A DNA stretch of 64,000 nt from Pelolinea submarina (GCF_003966975.1 NZ_AP018437.1:806001-870000), one strand, 5' to 3'. Shown: positions 1 to 8,634, numbered from the stretch's first letter. Made by a program: numbers and translations. Notes: a model not told the origin generated them from the sequence alone.

Positions 1-128
1 GCATGCAGCAGCTCGCGCTGGGTGGTCTGCGTGGCGGCCAGGGCCGGGTCGGGAGTGGGCGAGGCCAGGGGCAGTAGTTGGCAGGCGCTGAACAGCAGGG
101 GCAGCAGGCTGAGGGTCCATTTTTTCAT
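1..128 (-). CDS. Putative lipoprotein, N-terminal fragment (runs off left edge)
   Basis: Read from an ATG at 128 on the minus strand, the frame stays open to the window edge and gives 42 residues. It begins MKKWTLSLLPLLFSAC, a short basic N-region, a hydrophobic stretch and a lipobox-like FSAC, then a Pro/Ser/Thr linker. This is what a bacterial lipoprotein signal peptide looks like, so the product is probably exported and lipid-anchored on the outer face of the membrane. Nothing of the mature domain is visible, so no function can be given. The gene is divergent from the surface-protein gene starting at 561. Confidence 0.6.
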   Translation of the reverse strand, partial: MKKWTLSLLPLLFSACQLLPLASPTPDPALAATQTTQRELLH

Positions 129-345
129 TGGGTTCACGTCCGGATACAGGGATTGACTTGCTTGCAGATATTGTATCATCGCGCTGGGATGCCTGTTCAA
201 AAGACAGAAATTGACTGTTTTTATGCAAAAGTCTTTCCCCTTTTGCGATTTTATCATCAATAAAAATGAAAGAAAGGTTAGCTGTTATTAATATAACGTT
301 AATGAAGAATTTGTAATTTTTAAGGTTCGTAATATAAATTGCCTA

Positions 346-376
346 TTGACTTTTGTATATTTTTCATTAATATAAT
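346..376 (+). promoter_or_regulatory. Promoter of the first surface-protein gene
   Basis: TTGACT (346-351) and TATAAT (371-376) with a 19-base spacer, just upstream of the structured leader. The same arrangement (ATTGACTTT, AT-rich spacer, -10 box, then leader) recurs at 3188-3216, which supports it despite the long spacer. Confidence 0.6.
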
Positions 377-401
377 GTTTACAACTGAATATTTTCAAAT
401 G

Positions 402-520
402 AAAGCGATGAAACTGTGCACATAAATGGTCGCTGAAATGGGGTAAGCCGCCTAACCCATGGAGTGCGCAGTGGAGCGAGTAGCGAAACCGGTCATGTAC
501 GAAAATGGCCGGTAATTTGT
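402..520 (+). promoter_or_regulatory. Structured leader RNA, copy 1 (candidate riboswitch or attenuator)
   Basis: First of three related leaders (others at 3240-3362 and 4723-4832). Shared pieces in order: AGCGA (404-408), TCGCT (430-434), a variable stem region, AGCGA (482-486), then a hairpin ACCGGTCAT/ATGGCCGGT (488-496 with 505-513). TCGCT can pair with either the upstream or the downstream AGCGA, so two exclusive folds exist. Here the terminal hairpin is followed only by a weak T-rich stretch. It lies about 40 bases before the surface-protein start. The motif does not match the c-di-GMP-I, c-di-GMP-II, ydaO, cobalamin or glycine consensus that I know. Confidence 0.55.
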
Positions 521-560
521 TTAATATGTCTTAAAAATATTATAAAAATTGGAGGGAAGT

Positions 561-2981
561 ATGAGAAAGTCATTAATAATATTTAAGAGGATCACTTGCG
601 CTCTCGGAATCCTATTCATCGTTTTAGGAGTTGTCCCGGTTCCGGCAGTCAGTGTGATCAGTGAGGTAGCTGCCAGCTCCATCGATCAAGCTGAAGGCGC
701 ATCGTTGGCATTGCCGCAATTCAGCAGTGTCAATGTGGTGGATGAGCTGTCAACTGCCAAGGCGGAAAGCGTCATTATGTCACTGCCGCACTTCACAACC
801 ATCAGCCTGGTGGATGCCCTTTCGCAAGAAGGCGGCGAACCACCGGCGGGCGATGGCGGCGGTGATACCGGCGGCGGGGGTGGAGATACCGGCGGCGAGG
901 GCGGAGATACCGGCGGCGAAGGTGGAGATACCGGCGGCGAAGGTGGAGACACTGGCGGCGAAGGTGGAGACACCGGCGGCGAAGGTGGAGACATCGGCGG
1001 CGAAGGTGGAGACACTGGCGGCGAAGGTGGAGACACCGGCGACGAATGTGTAGGCGAAGAATGTATTCCAGTAACAGGCGAAACTTTTGGTGGTTGTGGA
1101 TATTCTCCCTGGGGCGAATGTTCTGTGACTTGTGGAACCGGTACGCAAACCAGAACGCTTTGGTGGGGCAATCCTGGCCAATGCAAAGACCTGACTCAAA
1201 CCTGCACGATGCCTCCCTGTTGTGCTGCTCGTGTAGAATGCTCAACAGCATGCGGACAAGCTGCGCAGGACCTACCGGATGGTTTATGTGGAACGCACCA
1301 TTGCGATGCTACCGCTGCTTGCTGTGTACCAGAAAATGGCCATTGTGATGCCAACGAAGAATGCTGTGGCGGCCTGACCTGCACCGGCAACAAATGCAAA
1401 GTGCCGGCGCCTGCCTGTAAGACCGAAGGCATGCCTTGCGGCGGCAGCAACACCTGCTGCGGCGATTTGGAATGCTACCAGAAACCCGGCCAGGAAAATG
1501 AAAAATGCTGGCCTCCCATGACCCCGGTGGACTGCCAATACCATTATGGAGATTGCACATGCGGAGCTTGGGGCTGCTGGCGGTACCTTGTAGTTGATCA
1601 GTATCCGCAAAATGGCGGGGCTGCCTGCCCAACGGCATGGTTTATCCCTTGCGGTGACCCGGTGGATTGCGAAGGGTCATGGAGTGAATGCTCCGGCCCG
1701 TGCGGCACGACTGGCACGATAACTTACACGATAACTACTCCGGCCGAAAATGGCGGCGCAGCCTGTGCTTACCCGGATGGGGCAACCCAATCCTGCCAGA
1801 ACGACGCCTGCGCACCTGAAGAAGAGTGCCCGACTTATTGTGATTATCCCGGCGGAACAGTACCGGACGGTCAGGGCGGACAAAAGACCTGCGCAGCTAC
1901 AGCGGCTTGCCCGGTGGACTGCGTGTTAGGCGATTTCGGTCCCTGCTCGGCCACTTGCGGCGGCGGTACTCAGACCCAGATTATTGAGGTACCCGCTCAG
2001 AACGGCGGTTCCTGCAACCCGATTACACAAGCTTGCAACACTGATCCCTGTCCGATTGATTGCGAAGGCGATTGGGGCGAATGTGAAGGCGAATGCGGTA
2101 CAACCGGCACGCAGACCTTCCATGTGACCCAAGCGGCCATGTACGGCGGCGCGGAATGTGGTTATGAAGACGGCGCAACACAAACCTGCGACACGGATCC
2201 CTGCCCTGAGGACTGCTACGGCGAATGGGGTGACTGTGTAGGCGAATGCGGCACGACCGGTGAAATGACCTTCACCGTTCTGCAAGTTGCCACCAATGGC
2301 GGCGAGGAATGCGAATATGAAGACGGCGCAACCCAAACCTGCGAAATGGATCCCTGCCCGATCGACTGCGAATGGAGCGAATGGAGCGAATGCTCGTCCG
2401 ACTGCGGCCCCGGCACGCAGACGCGCGAGATCCTAGTGGAAGCGCAGTATGGCGGTTTGGAATGCGAAGGCCTGGCTGAACAGGAATGCGATTCCGGCGA
2501 CTGCCCGGCACAAATGGTGCTCGATCCGCATTGTGTAACCGGCCATTTGGGCAATGCACGCTTAGCCTGGTCGTTTAGCAACCCGAGCGGCATGTCCGTA
2601 CCGGTCTCCTGGAGTCTGGATGGACAAACCGGTTCGGCCACGATTGGACCACATGCTACTATTAATGTGGGTCAAACCACCGATGGACCTGCGACCCATA
2701 CCCTGACAGTCTACTGGCCTGGTGGACATGGTTCACAATCCAGCAGCTATGACTGCGACGGCGGTATCGTCACAACCACAACCGGTGGCGGTGGCGGCGG
2801 CATCATCCCGGTGACGGGTGGAGCCGGCGGGCCGACTGAAGAATTACTGATCATCCCTGTGACGGGTGTGGACCTTAGCAGCGAATTCGCTGGATTCCAG
2901 AAACTGTTCCTGTACATGGGCTTGATGATGTTCGGTGTGACCTTATTCCTTGAAGGAATGACCAAGAAATATAAATTCTAG
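561..2981 (+). CDS. Secreted Cys-rich surface protein with thrombospondin type 1-like repeats and IPVTG C-terminus
   Basis: About 806 residues from ATG 561, chosen over an upstream TTG because GGAGGG ends five to six bases before it. Residues 1-35 form a signal peptide. A GGDTGGE-type low-complexity linker follows (about residues 100-160). The rest is Cys-rich: six modules of the form W.EC...CG.GTQT (around 1104, 1669, 1924, 2059, 2215 and 2365 nt) resemble TSP1 adhesion repeats, with a CC-rich block between the first and second. The C-terminus has two IPVTG motifs, a hydrophobic segment and the tail KKYKF, the layout of a sortase substrate. It is likely a surface adhesin or matrix protein. 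Both this gene and the next share leader RNA and C-terminal design. Confidence 0.75.
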   Translation: MRKSLIIFKRITCALGILFIVLGVVPVPAVSVISEVAASSIDQAEGASLALPQFSSVNVVDELSTAKAESVIMSLPHFTTISLVDALSQEGGEPPAGDGGGDTGGGGGDTGGEGGDTGGEGGDTGGEGGDTGGEGGDTGGEGGDIGGEGGDTGGEGGDTGDECVGEECIPVTGETFGGCGYSPWGECSVTCGTGTQTRTLWWGNPGQCKDLTQTCTMPPCCAARVECSTACGQAAQDLPDGLCGTHHCDATAACCVPENGHCDANEECCGGLTCTGNKCKVPAPACKTEGMPCGGSNTCCGDLECYQKPGQENEKCWPPMTPVDCQYHYGDCTCGAWGCWRYLVVDQYPQNGGAACPTAWFIPCGDPVDCEGSWSECSGPCGTTGTITYTITTPAENGGAACAYPDGATQSCQNDACAPEEECPTYCDYPGGTVPDGQGGQKTCAATAACPVDCVLGDFGPCSATCGGGTQTQIIEVPAQNGGSCNPITQACNTDPCPIDCEGDWGECEGECGTTGTQTFHVTQAAMYGGAECGYEDGATQTCDTDPCPEDCYGEWGDCVGECGTTGEMTFTVLQVATNGGEECEYEDGATQTCEMDPCPIDCEWSEWSECSSDCGPGTQTREILVEAQYGGLECEGLAEQECDSGDCPAQMVLDPHCVTGHLGNARLAWSFSNPSGMSVPVSWSLDGQTGSATIGPHATINVGQTTDGPATHTLTVYWPGGHGSQSSSYDCDGGIVTTTTGGGGGGIIPVTGGAGGPTEELLIIPVTGVDLSSEFAGFQKLFLYMGLMMFGVTLFLEGMTKKYKF
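864..1031 (+). repeat. Tandem 21-bp repeat, eight units, coding
   Basis: Eight consecutive 21-base units, each starting GAT or GAC at 864, 885, 906 and so on to 1011, encode DTGGEGG (first unit DTGGGGG, seventh DIGGEGG); a ninth, degenerate unit begins at 1032. It forms a flexible acidic linker in the surface protein and is a likely site of length variation by slippage. Confidence 0.9.
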
Positions 2982-3002
2982 GTTCATTTGGTCGCCTCGC
3001 TT

Positions 3003-3035
3003 ATTACCAGCTCACCCGCAAGGTGAGCTGGTAAT
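3003..3035 (+). terminator. Hairpin after the first surface-protein gene
   Basis: A perfect 14-bp stem (3003-3016 with 3022-3035) around the loop CGCAA, 21 bases after the stop codon. There is no clear T-run, so it may stabilise the mRNA 3' end rather than terminate efficiently. Confidence 0.55.
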
Positions 3036-3187
3036 GTTAACCAGGTTGTTCATACCGCCTCCTACTAAAAAGTCTCGATTTCCGTATTGCTTACCGTGCA
3101 GCCTTTCCTTTTTAAAATAGCCTATTCCACCCATTTTTATTTTTTATTAGCGATCTATTAACAAGTCCAGAATAGACGAGAGATCCA

Positions 3188-3216
3188 TTGACTTTGCATA
3201 CATATAATCGGATAAT
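3188..3216 (+). promoter_or_regulatory. Promoter of the second surface-protein gene
   Basis: TTGACT (3188-3193), a 17-base spacer and GATAAT (3211-3216), directly upstream of leader copy 2, as at 346-376. Confidence 0.6.
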
Positions 3217-3239
3217 GTATATCAAAATAGTACGAATAA

Positions 3240-3362
3240 CGGCGATGAAGCGGAGCTTTCATTTGGTCGCTTAAGCTAGGGCAGAGTTCGGGAGTACTCA
3301 GCAATAGCCAAAGGATCCGCAGAGCCAATAGCGAAACCGGTTATTACAACCGGTTTTTTTTA
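3240..3362 (+). promoter_or_regulatory. Structured leader RNA, copy 2, with intrinsic terminator
   Basis: Contains GGCGA (3241-3245), TCGCT (3267-3271) and AGCGA (3330-3334), the same mutually exclusive pairing set as copy 1. It ends in an 8-bp AACCGGTT stem (3335-3342 with 3348-3355) followed by a run of T, a textbook intrinsic terminator 18 bases before the ATG. Expression of the gene must therefore depend on reading through or refolding this leader. It shares GGATCCGCAG with copy 3. Confidence 0.65.
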
Positions 3363-3379
3363 ATTAAGAAAGGTAGAAA

Positions 3380-4570
3380 ATGAAGAAAGTTAAAGTTATG
3401 CGAAAAGTTAGTATGGTTCTAGCGGTGACAACCCTTTTGTTGGGTGTTTTATCGCTGCCCGGAACAATGCAAGTCCGCAATATTTACGCTGATTCATCCA
3501 GCGAAACAACGCCGCCCGCGGATGAAGGATCCAATGAGGAAAACTCTCAGGTTTTCCCCGTTGAAGAAAATACCAGCGATGAGAATTTACAGGATCCACT
3601 GGTTGAAGAGACGCCGGTTGAGGATCCTCAACCTGAAGAAGAATTGCAGGTTACGTCCTTCAGTGTTTCATCCATGACAGTCTCCAGCCCTATCGGTGAC
3701 GATCCCAATGTCCAGAACGAACTCCCGGACTTTGGCACCAATTACAACAACGGTGATTGTGTTACCAACACAGCCTGCGAAACAGCAGAGCCGGTCACCA
3801 ATCCCAATGATTATTCCGACCAGGGTTCCTATGGTGAAAAAGATTACGACCTCCCGGAGATCAACGGAAATGAAGCCAATATTGTCGCCATTAAAGAAGG
3901 GAATAGTTGGTATTTCTTCAAGAAAGGTTCAGGAGAGACCTGTGTGTCCTCCAGTTTCTGTGTGAATTACGACGATTCCGGCCACGTCAGTGTGTATTCT
4001 TACCAGACTCAGGGTCAGGGGTACAAAGGTTATAACATGATCAATTTCTGGTACGTCTCGGATCAAGAAGAGACCGTGAGAGGCTGTACCGATGCGTCCG
4101 CTCTGAACTTTAACCCCAGCGCAAATTCTGATGATGGCAGCTGCACCTACGACGAGACTGTCTATGGCTGCACCGACCCAACCGCGCTGAACTTCAATCC
4201 GAACGCGACATCCAATGACGAGAGCTGCACCTATGACGAAACCGTCTATGGCTGCACCGATCCGACTGCCCTGAACTTCAATGCGCTGGCTACTGTGGAT
4301 GATCAATCCTGCAATTATGAGGAAGACGATCCCGGCGACGGCGGTGGCGGTGGTGGTGGTGAAACGACCACAGTAACCACAGCTCTCATCCCGGTGACTG
4401 CGCAAACCGCGGCCGGCGGACCGACAGAAGAGTTGATCCTGATCCCGGTGACGGGTGTGGATAACACATTCCCGCTGACCAACTGGCAGCGCTTGCTCTT
4501 CTCCGCCAGTGCGATGTTATTCGGCCTCAACCTGTTAATGGAAGGCGTGTCCCGCAAAATCAAACGCTAA
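3380..4570 (+). CDS. Secreted surface protein with GCTDP..LNFN repeats and IPVTG C-terminus
   Basis: The product has 396 residues from ATG 3380, preceded by an AAGG-type ribosome site. A signal peptide (residues 1-38, MKKVKVMRKV start) is followed by an acidic, Pro/Glu-rich stretch, a middle domain of about 130 residues that I do not recognise, and three repeats of the pattern GCTDPTALNFNP..., ending DxSC (residues about 233-315). Such Cys/Asn/Asp repeats occur in secreted proteins of several phyla, where they may bind calcium. The C-terminus repeats the design of the neighbouring gene: a Gly linker, IPVTA, GGPTEEL, IPVTG, a membrane segment and SRKIKR. Probably surface-anchored by a sortase-like enzyme encoded outside this window. 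Confidence 0.7.
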   Translation: MKKVKVMRKVSMVLAVTTLLLGVLSLPGTMQVRNIYADSSSETTPPADEGSNEENSQVFPVEENTSDENLQDPLVEETPVEDPQPEEELQVTSFSVSSMTVSSPIGDDPNVQNELPDFGTNYNNGDCVTNTACETAEPVTNPNDYSDQGSYGEKDYDLPEINGNEANIVAIKEGNSWYFFKKGSGETCVSSSFCVNYDDSGHVSVYSYQTQGQGYKGYNMINFWYVSDQEETVRGCTDASALNFNPSANSDDGSCTYDETVYGCTDPTALNFNPNATSNDESCTYDETVYGCTDPTALNFNALATVDDQSCNYEEDDPGDGGGGGGGETTTVTTALIPVTAQTAAGGPTEELILIPVTGVDNTFPLTNWQRLLFSASAMLFGLNLLMEGVSRKIKR

Positions 4571-4593
4571 TACAATTTGATCGCCCCGCTTAT

Positions 4594-4633
4594 AGCCGGC
4601 TTTCCAGTCTGGGAAGCCGGCTTATTATTTGTT
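4594..4633 (+). terminator. Intrinsic terminator
   Basis: 12-bp stem (4594-4605 with 4611-4622, one G.U pair) followed by TATTATTTGTTT, after the second surface-protein gene. Confidence 0.8.
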
Positions 4634-4722
4634 TGACGCTGTATATTTATCGGATTTATATAAAAATATTCTAAAACTGATTGATATGGGAAGTATTTTG
4701 ATATAATGCAAAAACACTCGAG

Positions 4723-4832
4723 AGTAACGAAGCTGGACTTTTCTGATCGCTTTGATCCTGCGTTATACAGCGTGGATCCGCAGCTCATTAGCGCTATTAG
4801 CGAAACCGGTCGTTGATTCGATCGGTTTTTTA
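4723..4832 (+). promoter_or_regulatory. Structured leader RNA, copy 3, with intrinsic terminator, ahead of the exopolysaccharide operon
   Basis: AACGA (4726-4730), TCGCT (4747-4751), a GATCC/GGATC inner stem, AGCGA (4799-4803), then a 9-bp stem with one G.U pair (4804-4812 with 4819-4827) and T6. The order and the AGCGAAACCGGT junction are the same as in copies 1 and 2. A possible -10 box TATAAT lies at 4702-4707, with a poorly placed TTGATA at 4681. The terminator lies 117 bases before the BcsB-like start, so it would gate the whole operon. Confidence 0.65.
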
Positions 4833-4948
4833 AATTAATCAAGGCATTACAAACTTGCGAAAGTCGGGGACTAATTGTATATTCAATAAACACCGAACAA
4901 CTGTTTTCCAGATAAATTGGCTAACAATATAGCACAGGCGAGGGTTCT

Positions 4949-7114
4949 ATGACCACAAAAAAACAATCATCCAAGGGGAAAATAGTACTGACAGCACTGC
5001 TCATTAGCGCTTCCTTACTAATACAGACATACGCGTTCGCGCTGGCGGCGCCAACGGTTCAGACCACCCAGCGTACATTTACGCTGGAAGACTTCGGCCT
5101 GGCCGGTGATGATACTTACCAGGGCATTCTGGTCAGCCGTGATTACGGTATCAACCTGCCGGCCGGTTGGGTGTATGGCAGCCCGGCTGTACTTACTCTG
5201 AAATTCAGCCATTCGCCTACATTAAATGAAAAATCCACCCTGGCGGTAGATTGGAACGATGTGCGTTTGGGCAGCCAGGCGCTGACGGCAGAGAATGCCT
5301 CTGACGGCTCGCTGGAATTGCAAATTCCGGCAGATTACCTGGTAGCCGGTTACAACACCCTGCATGTAGAGTTCTACATGGGTATCTCGGATGAGTTCTG
5401 CAACGATGTGGATAATCCGGCTGTTTGGGCGGTAGTGCAGCGTGCCACTTCATTGAAATTGGAACCCACCACGGCAACGCCCAAAGCGGACTTAAGTGTC
5501 TTTCCGCTGCCTTTCATCGATGCCAGCCCGGTGGTAACCAATCACGTAACCCTGCTGGTACCCGCCCAACCCGGTAGCGGCGATCTGAACGCTTTGGCGG
5601 CGGTCAGCGCCAAATTGGGTAAGTTGTCCGGCGGGTGGCGGCCTTTGGAAGTAAACACCATGACCATCGAGGCGGCCCTGAAAAGCAAACCCCAGGGCAA
5701 TCTGATTGTGATTGCCGATTATGACAGGCTGAACCAGATCCTGCCCGGCAGTACGATGCAGCCGGGAAAATCCGGAGGCGGGGTGCTGTTTGAACAGGTA
5801 TCCCCGTTTGACAGCAGCGCGCTGCTGCTGGCAGTGACCGGCATGGAGCAGGCCGATGTGGAAAAGGCCGGACAAGCCCTGACCAGCACGGCCCTGATCC
5901 CGCGCCTTTCCGGAGACACAGCGTATATCCTGGATGTGCCGGAAAGCCGGAGCGAGGCGCGGGCCAACAGTGTCTCATACTCATTGAGCGATTTGGGTTA
6001 TACCGATACGGCTGTTTACGGTTCGCGCGAACAAAAAACCAGTTTTGCCATTCCGCTCAGCGCCTTATGGCAAAACAACAGCGCTGCCGTGCTCGACTTG
6101 CATTTCATTCACTCGGCGCTGCTGCAGGGCGACCGCTTTACCCTGACGGTCACCGTCAACGGCCTGCCGGTTGGCAGCGTGGTTATCAACGGCGGCGATT
6201 CCAGCGACCGCACCGAATCATTTCAATTACCGCTGAGTTTCTTTACCACCGGGGTCAATTACCTGGCCATCCAATCTTCCATTCAGCTTTCGGATGATTT
6301 CAGCAATGACCAAAATTATTGCACACAGGATAATTACAACCGTGCCTGGTTGACGGTGGTCAGCGATACACAAATCACTTTCCCAACCGCACCCGATCAG
6401 GTGACGGCTAACATTGCCGGATTCCCTTATACCTATATGGGCGCCGGCGATCTGTCGCAGCTGGCCTTTGTCCTGCCGGATGCGCCCGGTGCGGCCGACG
6501 CGGCTGCCATGAGCGCGCTGGCCGTGCGCCTGGGTGAAGTCGCTTCGGGCGACCAACTGATGCCCACGGTATTGAGCGCGGCGCAGGCGGATCAATACAG
6601 CGACAGTCTGCCTTATCGTATCTACATCGGCCTGCCGCTGAAGAACGGCGCTATCCTGGCCGTCAATGATCAGCTGCCGCAGTCTTTTGACCCTGTCAGC
6701 GGCGAAGCGCAGGCGGTGTCCGGACTGCCCACCATCGATACCAGCAAGATCGATACCGGCATAATCGAAGCTTTTGTCAACGAAAAACATGTACCCACAT
6801 TGGTGGTAAGCGGCAACACGGAAAAGGGCATGCTTTCAGCGGCAGCTCAGTTAGCCGACGCCGGCCAGTCGGTTTTATTAGTCGGTGACCTGGCGCTGAC
6901 GACTTCAGACACACAAGCGGTCAGTATTTGGGCGCAAGACTCGGCACAGGAATCAACCCGCCTCTCGCCTGCGGCGCAGAACGAGCAATCGCTGACAGTC
7001 TGGTTCCAACCTAACGGCGTGCTTTACGCAGCCCTGGCAATTTTATTGATCACATTGGTGATCCTGGTGCTGCATGTAGCGGTCACGTTCGGAAAGAATG
7101 GCAAAGACAGGTAG
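4949..7114 (+). CDS. BcsB-like exopolysaccharide synthase subunit
   Basis: 721 residues with a signal peptide (1-33), a large extracytoplasmic part and one C-terminal transmembrane helix (about 688-712) ending in a short basic tail. It follows the BcsB plan: two similar halves, each with a carbohydrate-binding-type beta domain (about 45-150 and 345-450; both contain a conserved YxxGISD-like or IQLSDDF stretch) and a flavodoxin-like region. BcsB is the partner of the BcsA glucan synthase that guides the nascent chain across the envelope. Its place ahead of a processive GT2 gene supports that role here. The polymer need not be cellulose. Confidence 0.75.
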   Translation: MTTKKQSSKGKIVLTALLISASLLIQTYAFALAAPTVQTTQRTFTLEDFGLAGDDTYQGILVSRDYGINLPAGWVYGSPAVLTLKFSHSPTLNEKSTLAVDWNDVRLGSQALTAENASDGSLELQIPADYLVAGYNTLHVEFYMGISDEFCNDVDNPAVWAVVQRATSLKLEPTTATPKADLSVFPLPFIDASPVVTNHVTLLVPAQPGSGDLNALAAVSAKLGKLSGGWRPLEVNTMTIEAALKSKPQGNLIVIADYDRLNQILPGSTMQPGKSGGGVLFEQVSPFDSSALLLAVTGMEQADVEKAGQALTSTALIPRLSGDTAYILDVPESRSEARANSVSYSLSDLGYTDTAVYGSREQKTSFAIPLSALWQNNSAAVLDLHFIHSALLQGDRFTLTVTVNGLPVGSVVINGGDSSDRTESFQLPLSFFTTGVNYLAIQSSIQLSDDFSNDQNYCTQDNYNRAWLTVVSDTQITFPTAPDQVTANIAGFPYTYMGAGDLSQLAFVLPDAPGAADAAAMSALAVRLGEVASGDQLMPTVLSAAQADQYSDSLPYRIYIGLPLKNGAILAVNDQLPQSFDPVSGEAQAVSGLPTIDTSKIDTGIIEAFVNEKHVPTLVVSGNTEKGMLSAAAQLADAGQSVLLVGDLALTTSDTQAVSIWAQDSAQESTRLSPAAQNEQSLTVWFQPNGVLYAALAILLITLVILVLHVAVTFGKNGKDR

Positions 7115-7122
7115 AGGTTCCC

Positions 7123-8304
7123 ATGAAAAAAACATTCTTAAATCTGCAAAAGACATCCATCTATACCGCCGTTGTTTTAATTTGGTGCATTCTTTCCGCG
7201 GTTGTTTTGGTTGCCATGAATCTCCAAACTTCCCTGGCAGCTATCGCTATATTGATTTTTATCGCGGTGCTTTCCATCATCCGCCCCTTCCCGTTGGCTT
7301 CCTGGCTTTCTCTGATAATCGGCAGCCTGGTTTACGCCTTGATCAGCTACAGCCTGTTCGGATTGAGCCGCAGTATGGCGCTTACCAGCGCGCTGGCTTT
7401 CGGCGTTTTTCTGGTGACTTCGCTGCTGGGCAATATGGTGGCGAACCAGATTGGCGGCCTGCGCGACTTGTTCCGGAAAGAGCAGAACCTGCTGGACGAC
7501 CTGGTCCAATACGACCAATCCACCGGTATTCTGCGATGGAAGTATGCCCGGCAGCGCATGAAAGCCGAAGTGCTGCGCAGTGTGCGCTATAAAAAAGATT
7601 TGTCGTTGATTCTGATTCAACTGCTCTTGCCGGAACAGGCGGATATTTCCGAAACCGAACTTACGAACCTGTACGGACAGATAATCGAGGTTGTTATCAA
7701 CAGCCTGCGTAAAGACATCGATATCCCCTTCATTGGCGAAAAGATCGGTGTCGTCCTGCCGGAAACCACTGCCGAAGGCGCGCAGATCCTGGCACTGCGT
7801 CTGGTGGATCGCATCTTCCGAAAGGTACGCGCGGAAGTGGTCATTGGCATAGCCGGTGTTCCGGGTGATGCGGTGACCGAAGAGGCGCTGCTCAACCAGG
7901 CCGAACTGGCGCTGAAATTCGCGGTTAGTTCCGAACAATCGGTTGTTCCGGCCGCGCGCTTGCGCAGTGCGGTTGAGAAGCGTACACCGGAAGAAGAGGA
8001 AAGCGCCGCGCCCGAAATGGAATCCACTGAACTTGTAGAGGAGCCTTTGGGGCCGGAGGAGTGGCGTGTGGAAGTGGGCGGTTTTACCAGCATGGATGAC
8101 CTGCCGAGCGTTGAAAAGTCATTCACCGAAAGCGGTGCGGCTGCCGATTTTCACCTGGTCCGGCTGGACGGCAATACTTTGGTCGCGCGTGTTACACCCG
8201 CCGGGGCCGACTTGCCGGGAACGCTGCGCACGCTGCCGCAATTTATACTAAAGAATGTCGATGAATCCAAGCGCAGTATGCAGATCGAGATTAAATTGGA
8301 TTGA
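7123..8304 (+). CDS. Membrane protein with degenerate GGDEF domain (exopolysaccharide operon)
   Basis: 393 residues. Residues 1-110 hold about four hydrophobic segments. A short coiled linker leads to a domain (about 125-285) with the GGDEF fold pattern: YDQSTGILRW at the start and LPETTAEGA after the active-site position. In place of GG[DE]EF the protein reads FIGEKIGVVLPET, so the catalytic signature is missing and diguanylate cyclase activity is unlikely; it may bind c-di-GMP or act as a scaffold. A C-terminal part (about 315-393) is unrecognised. It starts 8 bases after the BcsB-like stop. The domain recurs, about 70% identical, at the C-terminus of the STAND protein at 38335-41292. Confidence 0.75.
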   Translation: MKKTFLNLQKTSIYTAVVLIWCILSAVVLVAMNLQTSLAAIAILIFIAVLSIIRPFPLASWLSLIIGSLVYALISYSLFGLSRSMALTSALAFGVFLVTSLLGNMVANQIGGLRDLFRKEQNLLDDLVQYDQSTGILRWKYARQRMKAEVLRSVRYKKDLSLILIQLLLPEQADISETELTNLYGQIIEVVINSLRKDIDIPFIGEKIGVVLPETTAEGAQILALRLVDRIFRKVRAEVVIGIAGVPGDAVTEEALLNQAELALKFAVSSEQSVVPAARLRSAVEKRTPEEEESAAPEMESTELVEEPLGPEEWRVEVGGFTSMDDLPSVEKSFTESGAAADFHLVRLDGNTLVARVTPAGADLPGTLRTLPQFILKNVDESKRSMQIEIKLD

Positions 8305-8308
8305 AAAA

Positions 8309-8560
8309 GTGACCAACCAAACTGAAGATCATCAATTATGGGAACGGATCTGGAAGATTGTTTCGGTGAATGTCTCAGTGATATTTACCCTGATTATCTG
8401 GCTGGGTCTGTTCGTTAGCATGCTGGTGGGATATTTTTCCATCCCGCTGCTAATCGTGGTGGTCGTGGTGACGTACCTGGCTTTGCGCGAACGTATTATT
8501 AAAAGCGACGATGAGGACAGCGACGTTTATCGTGATTCGATCGATAAGAAAAAAGATTGA
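8309..8560 (+). CDS. Small membrane protein
   Basis: 83 residues from GTG 8309, four bases after the preceding stop; a longer reading frame back to 8255 would overlap the upstream gene and is less likely. Two adjacent hydrophobic segments (about 20-40 and 43-60) are followed by a highly charged Asp/Lys tail. No family recognised. Its position between the BcsB-like, GGDEF-like and GT2 genes suggests an accessory subunit of the synthase complex. Confidence 0.6.
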   Translation: MTNQTEDHQLWERIWKIVSVNVSVIFTLIIWLGLFVSMLVGYFSIPLLIVVVVVTYLALRERIIKSDDEDSDVYRDSIDKKKD

Positions 8561-8634
8561 TGATCAAATGCCCCTCTATCGGTAAATGGTAATTTTTTCC
8601 GAAACAGCGGCCTAATTTACACATAACGGAAAAC

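Noticed and set aside
402-520. Leader copy 1 considered as a c-di-GMP-I riboswitch
   Set aside because: GGCAAAC and GGACGCAAAGC are absent from all three leaders, while they are clearly present at 26838-26935; the three leaders must be another class.
864-1031. Regular short repeats, considered as a CRISPR array
   Set aside because: Units are 21 bases, contiguous with no spacers, and translate to DTGGEGG within one open frame.
7098-7592. Open frame overlapping the start of the GGDEF-like membrane protein
   Set aside because: Out of frame with the gene at 7123, which has a start eight bases after the preceding stop and recognisable membrane and GGDEF-like segments.
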